Shown here in pieces: positions 1-6,731 of a DNA stretch of 41,415 nucleotides. A program made the position numbers and the translations under genes. The notes beneath the pieces are model-generated. The model searched no databases. It was given only the letters and a program-made list of their open reading frames with translations, and was not told the DNA's origin. The DNA is from Bacillota bacterium (GTDB lineage Bacteria; Bacillota; Bacilli; Paenibacillales; NBRC-103111): contig JAEWIS010000028.1 in NCBI GenBank assembly GCA_023386955.1, forward strand, positions 1-41,415, given 5' to 3'. Position 1 is the first letter of the stretch. Each line of letters begins with the position of its first letter.

Positions 1-63
1 CAACCCCAAGGACAACCCCAAGGACAACCCCAAGGACAACCCCAAGGACAACCCCAAGGACAA
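1..63. repeat. 12-bp minisatellite cut by the window edge
   Basis: Five perfect copies of CAACCCCAAGGA run from the first base to position 60, followed by a partial unit. The array is truncated by the window edge, so its real length and whether it lies in a gene cannot be told. All reading frames are open in such a repeat, so it could be the end of a low-complexity coding region. Confidence 0.85.
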
Positions 64-81
64 ACCTGGACTAACCGGTGG

Positions 82-266
82 CTAACGGAACTAGGAGCAC
101 CTTAGCGGCGGAAAAATGAGCTTTGGCAGCTGTAGCGGAACTAAACGACTCTTAGCGGGGAAAAATCGAACATTCGGGGGTGTTTTCCGCTTCTAAGAGC
201 CGCTTAGTTCCGTTAGAAATCTAAACCGTCGTTTTTCCGCCTCTAAGCGTCACTAAGTTCCGTTAG
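82..266. repeat. 185-bp quartet inverted-repeat element, copy 1
   Basis: The element begins CTAACGGAAC and ends GTTCCGTTAG (reading inward from each end it is the same sequence). Direct units start at 82 and 132, inverted units end at 216 and 266, so the spacing is 50 bp on both sides and the total is 185 bp. The unit ends in a CTTAG-type tail (class I, like copy 3). It lies 3' of the minus-strand oxidoreductase ending at 520. As RNA the two halves could pair along the whole length. Confidence 0.8.
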
Positions 267-436
267 AGCCGTCGCTCCGCACCCAGCCTCGCCAAACCCG
301 CCGCTTCTGCCACACTTTTGCCTCTAAGCGTCACTGAGTTCCGTTAGAGCCGTCGCGCCGCACCCAGCCTCGCCAAACCCGCCGCTTCTGCCACACTTTT
401 GCCTCTAAGCGCCTCTGAGTTCCGCTAGAGCTGCTG
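241..436. repeat. 81-bp tandem duplication of the right end of copy 1
   Basis: Units beginning CTCTAAGCG at 241, 322 and 403 have an exact 81-bp period; the third is partial. Each starts with the inverted unit of the 185-bp element and carries a further 55 bp of unique GC-rich sequence. This is amplification of one end of the element plus its flank. No gene is seen between here and 520. Confidence 0.85.
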
Positions 437-519
437 TGCGCACCTACTCTCGCTTCGTGTCGCACCCACGATTCGCGTTGCACGGGCACTGCCCGCCGCG
501 CTTCCGGACTCAGCTGCTC

Positions 520-1158
520 CTACGGCAGCCTTCTCCTGATTTCCTTCTTCATAATGCCATTCTGCTTGGCCATGGCGTTCCAACCCATGGTCCCGGCGAT
601 TTTCCAGGCGATCCGCGGGAATTTGGGGCTGAGCAGGAGGGTGTCGCCGGTTTTCCGGGACTGCAGATTTGCGGCCACCACATCCATAGCGTTATGCAGA
701 TTTTTCATCGGGCCATGTCCGTGCGGCACATTCTCCACTGATTGCAGCATTTCACCCGCACCTTGCCCAATAGCCTGGGCGAAGCGTACGCCGGACCGGA
801 CGCACCAGTTTTGGAGAATGCGGATGGCAATCTTGTTTTGCTCCCCTTCAAAAAAACCGTTATTCACTATGGCGTACAGCATGATTTCCTTGCTGCGCTC
901 CGCCTTCATATAATCCTCCAATTCAGTCAGCATCCGCAGCAGGTGGGAGGGGATGGCGTCCACATACAAGGGAAATGCCAGCACCAGCGCATCCATATGG
1001 CATAGCGCCGAATAGTCCGATTCGGTCAGCGGCAGCCGGCTAACATGAAAATGGAACAGCTCATGGTCCTTGCCGAGCAGCGGTTCGAACGAGCGGAGAA
1101 GCCGGGCGGAGTTATTTTTGCCGGACTTGGGGCTTCCATTAATCAGGGCGATCTTCAT
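520..1158 (-). CDS. NAD(P)H-dependent FMN reductase / flavodoxin-like oxidoreductase
   Basis: The 212-residue product begins KIALINGSPKSGKNNSARLL, the phosphate-binding loop of flavodoxin-fold FMN reductases. A second flavin-loop segment, LAFPLYVDAIPSHLLRML, lies near residues 80-100. Such proteins are soluble flavoproteins that reduce quinones, nitro- or azo-compounds with NAD(P)H; the substrate here is unknown. A GGAGGG site lies 6 nt before the ATG. The ATG overlaps the stop of the upstream gene (ATGA at 1155-1158), so the two are translationally coupled. It is the last gene of the TetR-led operon. Confidence 0.85.
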   Translation of the reverse strand: MKIALINGSPKSGKNNSARLLRSFEPLLGKDHELFHFHVSRLPLTESDYSALCHMDALVLAFPLYVDAIPSHLLRMLTELEDYMKAERSKEIMLYAIVNNGFFEGEQNKIAIRILQNWCVRSGVRFAQAIGQGAGEMLQSVENVPHGHGPMKNLHNAMDVVAANLQSRKTGDTLLLSPKFPRIAWKIAGTMGWNAMAKQNGIMKKEIRRRLP

Positions 1159-1658
1159 TGCAATCCCTCCCAGGCGTCTTCCGCATTCCGATAGAAAAAA
1201 ACCTCGTTGCCGGTGCTGTAGAAATTCATCGCGTTGGCCGCTACCAGCGCCCGGGCCGTTTCCTGCTCCGCGGGAGTCAGGTCATCACCGTAGAAGTGGA
1301 CCGTCAGCTTGAAGCTGGTTTCATAACGCCGCTGGTGGTGGGTTTCCCCGTTGATGGTGGCGAAGTAAGGCAGGATGTAGGAAATACTGCGGTCCAGCAC
1401 ATTTTTGACAAAAGGACTGTAGCTGCCATAGGCGCATTTGCTGATGATAATCATCTCATCGGAGGCGCCTGCCCATTCCCCCATCCGCTGATAGTCATCC
1501 TTCAGCACGCAGACGCCGGGGGTTCTGACCCAGCAGCCGAAGCAGCCGATGCACTTGCGGATGGTGCCGTTGTCGGTAATGATTTTAAGCTCCTGTTCAC
1601 TCCCGGTCCCTATGGACGGGGCATCCTGCCGCGACAGGTCATGAATAATCAATTTCAT
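1155..1658 (-). CDS. Flavodoxin-like protein with Cys cluster (iron-sulfur flavoprotein type)
   Basis: The product is 167 residues from an ATG at 1658, preceded by AAAGGAG 8 nt upstream; earlier in-frame starts lack a site. The motif CIGCFGCWVRTPGVC near residues 34-48 is the cysteine-rich segment of the NADPH-dependent FMN reductase / iron-sulfur flavoprotein group, where it can hold a 4Fe-4S cluster or active thiols. The rest has the flavodoxin pattern, with an aromatic-rich loop after ISKCAYGSYSPFVKNVLDRS. It overlaps by 4 nt with both the regulator before it and the reductase after it. The two flavoproteins may be partners; that is inference. Confidence 0.8.
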   Translation of the reverse strand: MKLIIHDLSRQDAPSIGTGSEQELKIITDNGTIRKCIGCFGCWVRTPGVCVLKDDYQRMGEWAGASDEMIIISKCAYGSYSPFVKNVLDRSISYILPYFATINGETHHQRRYETSFKLTVHFYGDDLTPAEQETARALVAANAMNFYSTGNEVFFYRNAEDAWEGLQ

Positions 1659-2239
1659 GATGGTTTCTCCTTTTTCGTCAGAGTTTCTATAAAAATATCC
1701 GTCCAGCTCCCGGAATACTTGATGCCGCTGGTGGCGGAAAGTGCAGCGATGCCGTGAACCATGGACCAGGAGGCAATCAGGTGTGAGGGATGGGCCTCCT
1801 CCGGCAGCCCCCATCTGCGGAACATACAGAAGGCTGTGGAGCGGAACAAAGCAAAGGGAGGGTAATCCTCCGGCTGTGCCTGATCCAGATTTATGGTCAG
1901 TCCGGAATAATAGAACAAAAATTGAAAGTATTGCGGATGCTCCACGAAAAAATCAATATATGCCTGCCCCAAAAAGGCCAGCACACCCGGTGTTTCTTCT
2001 TTCCCCTGGACAGCGGACAGGAGCTTATGCATAAACTGGCCGGTGACATAATCCCCCATTGCGGAAATCAGCGCATCCACATCCTTAAAGTGGCTGTAAG
2101 GCGCCGTATGGCTCACCTGACACCGGGCGGCCACCTTCCGCAGGGAGAAGCTCTTCAGGCCCTCCTCGTTAATCAGCTGAATGCCCGCCTCGATCAGATC
2201 ATTGCGCAAATTTCCGTGGTGATAGGGCTTTTCCTTCAT
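1655..2239 (-). CDS. TetR/AcrR-family transcriptional regulator
   Basis: The start chosen is the ATG at 2239 (MKEKPYHHGNLRNDLIEAG), with GGAGGG upstream; it gives 194 residues, normal for the family. The N-terminal helix-turn-helix is SLRKVAARCQVSHTAPYSHF, about residues 33-52. The opening PYHHGNLR is typical of the TetR group with a WHG-type C-terminal ligand domain. A perfect palindrome lies over its own -35 box, so it probably represses itself and the two flavoenzyme genes behind it. Its stop overlaps the next ATG (ATGA, 1655-1658). The ligand is unknown; a quinone or electrophile would fit the enzymes. Confidence 0.9.
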   Translation of the reverse strand: MKEKPYHHGNLRNDLIEAGIQLINEEGLKSFSLRKVAARCQVSHTAPYSHFKDVDALISAMGDYVTGQFMHKLLSAVQGKEETPGVLAFLGQAYIDFFVEHPQYFQFLFYYSGLTINLDQAQPEDYPPFALFRSTAFCMFRRWGLPEEAHPSHLIASWSMVHGIAALSATSGIKYSGSWTDIFIETLTKKEKPS

Positions 2240-2277
2240 AGCCCGGTTCCCTCCGTTCCAAACTTTACAATGGTAAG

Positions 2278-2306
2278 ATAATATCATATCATCTTTACGC
2301 TGTAAA
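2278..2306 (-). promoter_or_regulatory. Sigma-A promoter of the TetR/flavoprotein operon
   Basis: Read on the minus strand: -35 TTTACA (2301-2306), 17-nt spacer, -10 TATTAT (2278-2283). It is 39 bp before the tetR start codon. Confidence 0.75.
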
Positions 2307-2309
2307 GAT
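2291..2309. promoter_or_regulatory. Putative TetR operator (perfect palindrome)
   Basis: ATCTTTAC-GCT-GTAAAGAT is an 8-bp perfect inverted repeat with a 3-bp centre, overlapping the -35 box. A weaker relative (CTTTAC-AATG-GTAAGA, 2264-2279) overlaps the -10 and start region, suggesting two binding sites. Confidence 0.7.
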
Positions 2310-2395
2310 ACATGTTTGTGACAGATATCTCCCTTTTTATGGAAAAAGAAGTGTATAATGGTCCTTACAAGTAAGTGCGGAACAGGTGATGCCGT

Positions 2396-2880
2396 ATGAA
2401 GCTCCATGAGGCGATTGAAGTATGCCGGGCCTCCGGATTGGAGGGGGTAGAGCTCATTCAATTTGCCCAAAAACTGGTTGGTACATGGATGAACTATTCA
2501 TATTCCAATTCCTTTGATTTTCCCTCCAGAGCTTTGGAGAGGGGAAAAGGCTACTGCTGGCAACAGGCCAGTATATTGAACCGGATACTGGTGCGTTGGG
2601 ATTTCAGAGCAGGCTGGTATATGCCGTCAGAACGGTAATGCCGCAGCGCGTCCATGGGGGGACCCTTGTTGCCGGGCATATATCGGGGCATGTCTGGTGC
2701 CGGGTCAGATACGGTGACCGGGAGGGTGATGTCTGCCCGGGCAATCCGGAGAACCGGTTTGGCAAAGTCCATTTTGTACCGGTGTCGGCGGTTAGGAGAT
2801 GGAACGGATGGGTTTGTTTTTGGGCTTATTGGGGTTCCGCCTGGGTGAATGCGGTCAGACGGAGAAGAGTAAGCAGATAG
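2396..2880 (+). pseudogene. Transglutaminase-like protein, frameshifted
   Basis: Two overlapping frames encode consecutive parts of one protein. The first (from ATG 2396) carries ERGKGYCWQQASILNRIL, the catalytic-Cys region of transglutaminase-like (cysteine-protease fold) proteins. The second (ending at the TAG at 2878) continues with GFQSRLVYAVRTV, then HVWCRVRYGDREGDVCPGN with the conserved His and Asp/Asn regions, and RFGKVHFVPVS. The frame changes near 2593-2600 (GTGCGTTGGGATTT); one missing base would restore LGFQSRL. So it is either a pseudogene or a sequencing error. An AGGTG site precedes the ATG and TATAAT stands at 2354. Confidence 0.7.
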
Positions 2881-2899
2881 TGCTTGATGGAGGAAGCTT

Positions 2900-4171
2900 A
2901 TGGAGAAGCAGCAACGGTTCAAAAGAGTTATTCAATATATCGAGGAGCATCTGCAGGAGGAGGTTTCCCTGGAGGGGGCCGCCCAAGCGGGGTTCACCTC
3001 TCTGATGCAGCTGTACCGGGATTTTTATGCTCATACGGGACATTCGGTCAAGGAGTACATCCGCAAAAGGCGTCTCTCCAATGCCCTCAGTCTGATCCGC
3101 TGCTCGGACATGCCATTGGCTGAGGTAGCGTATACCTGCGGCTACAGCTCCCAGCAAGCCCTGTGCAAAAGCGTCAAGGCCGCAGTCTCCATGACTCCCC
3201 TGGAATATAAGCGCAGCGGAGTCTCATACTACTTTCCCAGGTATGACAGCCTGTCGGCAAAACAGGTGACGGTTGCAGCGCAGACCCTTCCCGCCACCGT
3301 GCGGGCGGCCTTTTATCATTCCCGTTTAAGCGGAATTGAGGAGCAGGCCATTGCGGCCTTGCAGGAAACCCTTCCTGACTACAGGGGAAGAGTTTTCGGA
3401 AGGAACGGCAAGCAGCAGGGCAGCCGGTTTTGCTATTGGATATGGCTGGAGTATACGCCGGAGGCAGTGGAAGGTCTTCTTGCAGGCAGGATGTTCAAGG
3501 GGGTGGAGGTATTCCCGGAGCTGAGCCTTACCGCTGCCAAGGTTCTTGTGCGCAATGACGAGCCGGAGATTGGCCGGGCATGGAATTATCTGTACACGGA
3601 TTGGCTCAGATCCAGCATGTTTACGCAGGCGCCGGAGCCGTACTTTGAGGAATTTCTATGGCGGAACGGCAGGGTGAACCGGCTGGCATTGGTTTTGCCG
3701 GTTATGAAACGGACGGATTATGACCGGATTTCGCTGATCCGCAGCCCGGGAATGCTTTTTTTGGCCTCAACCCGGGAAGGTCCGCATGCAGAAAAGGAAG
3801 CGTCCCAGGCTGTGATGGGCTTTCTTGCCGTGTACAACCCTTCAGCCGCCCGTTCGGCAGATACCTTTTATATCGCCAAAAATGGGAGGGCCTGTACCTG
3901 TGGAGTCAAGCTGGAGGAGAAGCTGCCGCTTCCGTCAGGGGGCGGGCTTGAGCTTCTGGAGCTGCCCGCTGGCAGCTATGCCGTGCTGGAGACGGACTGC
4001 GCCGGAGACAGCCGGGTGCTGGAGGAGCGCCTGGAGGCGTGGGTGCAGGACAATGGCTTGCGACGGAGCAGCCGGCCCGCTTTTGCCATATATGAAGCCC
4101 AAGGAGGTTATACGGCTAGCCACATTACCACCACCTGCCGGATACAGCTTGAACATGTTAAAAACGGATAA
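2900..4171 (+). CDS. AraC-family regulator with C-terminal GyrI-like effector domains
   Basis: The 423-residue product has its DNA-binding domain at the N terminus (residues 5-105: two helix-turn-helix units, SLEGAAQAGFTSLMQLYRDF and PLAEVAYTCGYSSQQALCKS). This is followed by about 310 residues resembling GyrI-like/AraC_E_bind effector-binding domains, probably two in tandem. Family members bind small, often lipophilic or cationic, molecules and activate nearby genes. GGAGG precedes the ATG. The gene is the first intact one of a plus-strand set with a GNAT enzyme and a free GyrI-like protein. It has no membrane segment. Confidence 0.85.
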   Translation: MEKQQRFKRVIQYIEEHLQEEVSLEGAAQAGFTSLMQLYRDFYAHTGHSVKEYIRKRRLSNALSLIRCSDMPLAEVAYTCGYSSQQALCKSVKAAVSMTPLEYKRSGVSYYFPRYDSLSAKQVTVAAQTLPATVRAAFYHSRLSGIEEQAIAALQETLPDYRGRVFGRNGKQQGSRFCYWIWLEYTPEAVEGLLAGRMFKGVEVFPELSLTAAKVLVRNDEPEIGRAWNYLYTDWLRSSMFTQAPEPYFEEFLWRNGRVNRLALVLPVMKRTDYDRISLIRSPGMLFLASTREGPHAEKEASQAVMGFLAVYNPSAARSADTFYIAKNGRACTCGVKLEEKLPLPSGGGLELLELPAGSYAVLETDCAGDSRVLEERLEAWVQDNGLRRSSRPAFAIYEAQGGYTASHITTTCRIQLEHVKNG

Positions 4172-4222
4172 TACGCTCCGGGAAACCGCTGGTATAGTAG
4201 AGACAGGAAAGGGGGGGACAGG

Positions 4223-4897
4223 ATGGGCGCCATTCGAAAGTTGTTGTTTGAGGAAGTGCCGCAAAGCTATTCGCCCAAGCAGCTGCCGGAGATTGTCAGG
4301 CTGGCCGGGGAGCTGCATGAACAGGAAGCCGTTGTCTACCGTCAGGGGGCGGCGGGGCCTGTGCTTTTTGAAACGGGGAGGCTGTTGATCCGACGGTTTG
4401 TCCCGGGTGATGCAATGGCGGTGCAGGAGCTGGCTGTGGACCGTCATCATTCCGAGATGCGGCACCGGGACCACCCGTGGCCGACGGATGAGAAGGGCTG
4501 CAGGGAAGCGACGGAGTGGTTCTCCGGGCAGGACAATATGTGGGCCGTATGCCTGAAGCCGGATTATCGCTTGATTGGCATGGTGGTCTTCAATACGGTG
4601 GACGAACGCAACATGGTTGATCTGGGTCATGTCTGGCACACCCGGTACTGGCATGCCGGGCTGGATACGGAAGCGCTTTCTATTATGGTGCGGTATGCTT
4701 TCGAGGTGCTGGCTGCGGATGGGGTGTTCGCCTATAATCCGCTGGATTGTGCGCCGCAGATTTCACCGCTTTTGGAGCTGGGGCTGACCGTGACGGAAAC
4801 CAACCAAGCCTCCTTTGCCCGGGATGAGCAGGGGGAACCCATTTATTTTACCGGCTGCAAGCTGGTATTGGAGAGGGACAGGTGGAACGCGCAATGA
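4223..4897 (+). CDS. GNAT-family N-acetyltransferase (RimJ/RimL type)
   Basis: The 224 residues show an extra N-terminal stretch of about 50 residues, then FETGRLLIRRFVPGDAMAVQEL, the usual first strand and helix of RimJ/RimL acetyltransferases. LIGMVVFNTVDERNMVDLGHVWHTRYWHAGLDTEALSIM is next, where the acetyl-CoA loop would be, although the R/Q-x-x-G-x-G/A signature is degenerate (RYWHAG). Substrate cannot be assigned. The stop overlaps the start of the next gene (ATGA at 4894-4897), so they are co-translated. Confidence 0.75.
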   Translation: MGAIRKLLFEEVPQSYSPKQLPEIVRLAGELHEQEAVVYRQGAAGPVLFETGRLLIRRFVPGDAMAVQELAVDRHHSEMRHRDHPWPTDEKGCREATEWFSGQDNMWAVCLKPDYRLIGMVVFNTVDERNMVDLGHVWHTRYWHAGLDTEALSIMVRYAFEVLAADGVFAYNPLDCAPQISPLLELGLTVTETNQASFARDEQGEPIYFTGCKLVLERDRWNAQ

Positions 4898-6192
4898 GTA
4901 TGAGAAAGCAGGAGCTCCCGGAGCATGGGGAAGGGCCGGGCCAAGGCAAGGGAACGGGGCAAGACAAGGGAACGGGTCAAGACAAGAGAACGAGTCAAGA
5001 CAAGAGAACGGGTCAAGATCAAGTTCAAGGTCAGAGTCGAGGTCAAGGGACAGAGGGCTACAGCCCTGTGGTCAAGCCGGAAATTCTGAAGCTGGCAGAG
5101 GAGATGAGCCGTATGGGGTTGCCTGAAGAGGTGCTGGTGGAGCAGGTTAGTGAATTTTGTACCATTGTGGACCGTCCAGAGATGAAGGTGGTGGGCTATG
5201 CCCTGCCGATCAGCTACGAAAGCCGGGGGTATGGCGGTTATTACGGCTTTGAACATGCCAATTGTATCCTGAACGATTACTTCTTCACCAAAAAGCTGGT
5301 GGGGGAAGGGGATATGGGGCTGCTGGCCGGGCTCATTGGAGACAGCCTGCGGCATAGGGAGATTGTGACCGTTCGAACGGATGTCCGGGGAGACGGCAAC
5401 TACAAGGTGCTGGCCGGATTTATGGTGGAGAGCTTCGACCGGCTGCCGGAATATCTGCCGGAGTATACGGAGACGCTTGTTTTGCCCCCCTGCCGGTATG
5501 CGAAGGTGCTCATCAACGAAGGCAAACGGGAGGACCGGAAGGGATATGACGAGCGGATGCATGCGGACGAGTATTTCACCGGCCAGTTCCGGCAGGACAC
5601 GAAGTATGTATTTAACCAGGCAGGCTATGGCTTCAATACCTATGATGAAACCGGGGATATTCTGACCAAGTATGAGCCGGTAAAAGTAGCAGAGGGCCAG
5701 AAGGAGCGGTTTGATTCCTTGCGCTACAGGGTGGTGACGCTGCCGCCGATGAAGATCGCCTGCAGTGTGACCCATCCGGGTGACGAGGAGTTCGTCATCA
5801 CCAAATACTTTGGCGTGCAGAATCAGGTATTCGCGACGGAAGCGGCCAAGTATTACCTGCATGATTATTACGGCTTCCCCATTGATGCTCCCGAAAAAGG
5901 CTCCTACAGCTCCTGCTTCGGTACCCGGGTCAGCACCTTCGAGGGGCTGCCGGATTGTGTGGGGAAGGTAACGCTTCCCGGCGGGATCTATGTACATATT
6001 TCCCAGCTGGAGGTGAATGGGGATAATCCCTCCAATCCCTATGAGGTGGCGTTCCAGCATCTGCAGGAGCTGTTCCTGGCGGAGCATCCCCAATACAAGG
6101 CTGACTGGAGCCGGAAGGCCATCGCCCGGTTCCGGCAGGCCAACTGCGCCTCCGTGTTTATGCCGCTGAAGCTGGTAGAGAATGCGCGATAG
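4894..6192 (+). CDS. Stand-alone GyrI-like effector-binding protein with repetitive N-terminal tail
   Basis: The product is 432 residues from ATG 4894, which overlaps the previous stop; a GTG at 4882 with GGAGAGG before it is an alternative. Residues 10-50 are a low-complexity Gly/Gln/Lys/Thr tail (repeats of GQDKGT/GQDKRT). From about residue 75 on, two GyrI-like domains can be seen. The first starts VDRPEMKVVGYALPISYES and the second RYRVVTLPPMKIACSVTHPG. There is no DNA-binding domain. GyrI-like proteins bind small molecules, and some hydrolyse cyclopropanoid toxins. Together with the AraC-GyrI protein two genes upstream, it may bind the same ligand. Confidence 0.75.
   Translation: MSMRKQELPEHGEGPGQGKGTGQDKGTGQDKRTSQDKRTGQDQVQGQSRGQGTEGYSPVVKPEILKLAEEMSRMGLPEEVLVEQVSEFCTIVDRPEMKVVGYALPISYESRGYGGYYGFEHANCILNDYFFTKKLVGEGDMGLLAGLIGDSLRHREIVTVRTDVRGDGNYKVLAGFMVESFDRLPEYLPEYTETLVLPPCRYAKVLINEGKREDRKGYDERMHADEYFTGQFRQDTKYVFNQAGYGFNTYDETGDILTKYEPVKVAEGQKERFDSLRYRVVTLPPMKIACSVTHPGDEEFVITKYFGVQNQVFATEAAKYYLHDYYGFPIDAPEKGSYSSCFGTRVSTFEGLPDCVGKVTLPGGIYVHISQLEVNGDNPSNPYEVAFQHLQELFLAEHPQYKADWSRKAIARFRQANCASVFMPLKLVENAR
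4934..5050 (+). repeat. Coding minisatellite in the GyrI-like gene
   Basis: Imperfect 18-bp units of the type GGAACGGGTCAAGACAAG are repeated about five times in frame and then decay into related 6-bp words. They encode the Gly-Gln-Asp-Lys-rich tail. Slippage would change the tail length without breaking the frame. Confidence 0.75.
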
Positions 6193-6240
6193 AAGAGTAG
6201 CATTGGTGCGCGTTCGGATGTTTGATGCACCGCCCTAATT

Positions 6241-6425
6241 CTAACGGAAGCAGGAGCCCTTATTTGGCGAAAAAGCGGGGGTTGAAATTTCTAACGGAAG
6301 TGAGTGCCGCTATTTGGCCTGAATGGTGCTCAAATGGGCATGTTCGGCAGGAATAACGGCTGTGGCTTCCGTTAGAATTCGGAAAAGCCACTTTTTGGTC
6401 AAATAGCGGCTCTGGCCGCCGTTAG
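6241..6425. repeat. 185-bp quartet inverted-repeat element, copy 2
   Basis: Direct units start at 6241 and 6291 (CTAACGGAAG...). Inverted units end at 6375 and 6425 (...TCCGTTAG and ...GCCGTTAG). Total length is 185 bp with 50-bp spacing in both halves. The unit tail is TATTTGG (class II, like copy 4). It sits between convergent genes, 49 bp after the GyrI-like stop. It is short of any reading frame with coding character. Confidence 0.85.
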
Positions 6426-6496
6426 AATTTGGTTGCATGGCGGCAGGTTACCGGAACAGGTTCGCATCAGCGCCAAACATTCGGTACATGCGATGA

Positions 6497-6728
6497 GCAC
6501 CATGTTTCAGTATCCGGGTGTTGAGTATCGAAGGGCGAGCACCATGTTTCAGGATCAAGCGTCGAGCGCAGAGTGTCCGGCACCATGTTTCAGTATTAAG
6601 CGCGCAGAGTGTTCAGCACCAAGTTTCGAGTTTCGAATGTCCTGCACTATGGCAGACATTAAGCGTCAAGCAGCACCGGGTGTCGGGCACCAAACGCCGA
6701 GTGTCAAACGCCAAGCGTCAAGCCCCAA
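6497..6728. repeat. Degenerate ~40-bp repeats in a gene-free stretch
   Basis: The word GCACCATGTTTCAG begins at 6497, 6539 and 6580, and a decayed copy (GCACCAAGTTTCGAG) at 6616. After this come short words AAGCGTCAAG and AACGCC up to 6728. Frames through it are open but have no recognisable protein. It is non-coding repeat between the 185-bp element and the MFS gene. Confidence 0.6.
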
Positions 6729-6731
6729 GCG

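Noticed and set aside
1..436. CRISPR-like array
   Set aside because: The repeats are directly abutting (12 bp) or tandem with repeated rather than unique spacers (81 bp), and no cas gene is near.
4843..6093. 416-codon minus-strand frame opposite the GyrI-like gene
   Set aside because: The plus strand carries a recognisable, coupled gene with two conserved domains; the minus frame is its antisense shadow.
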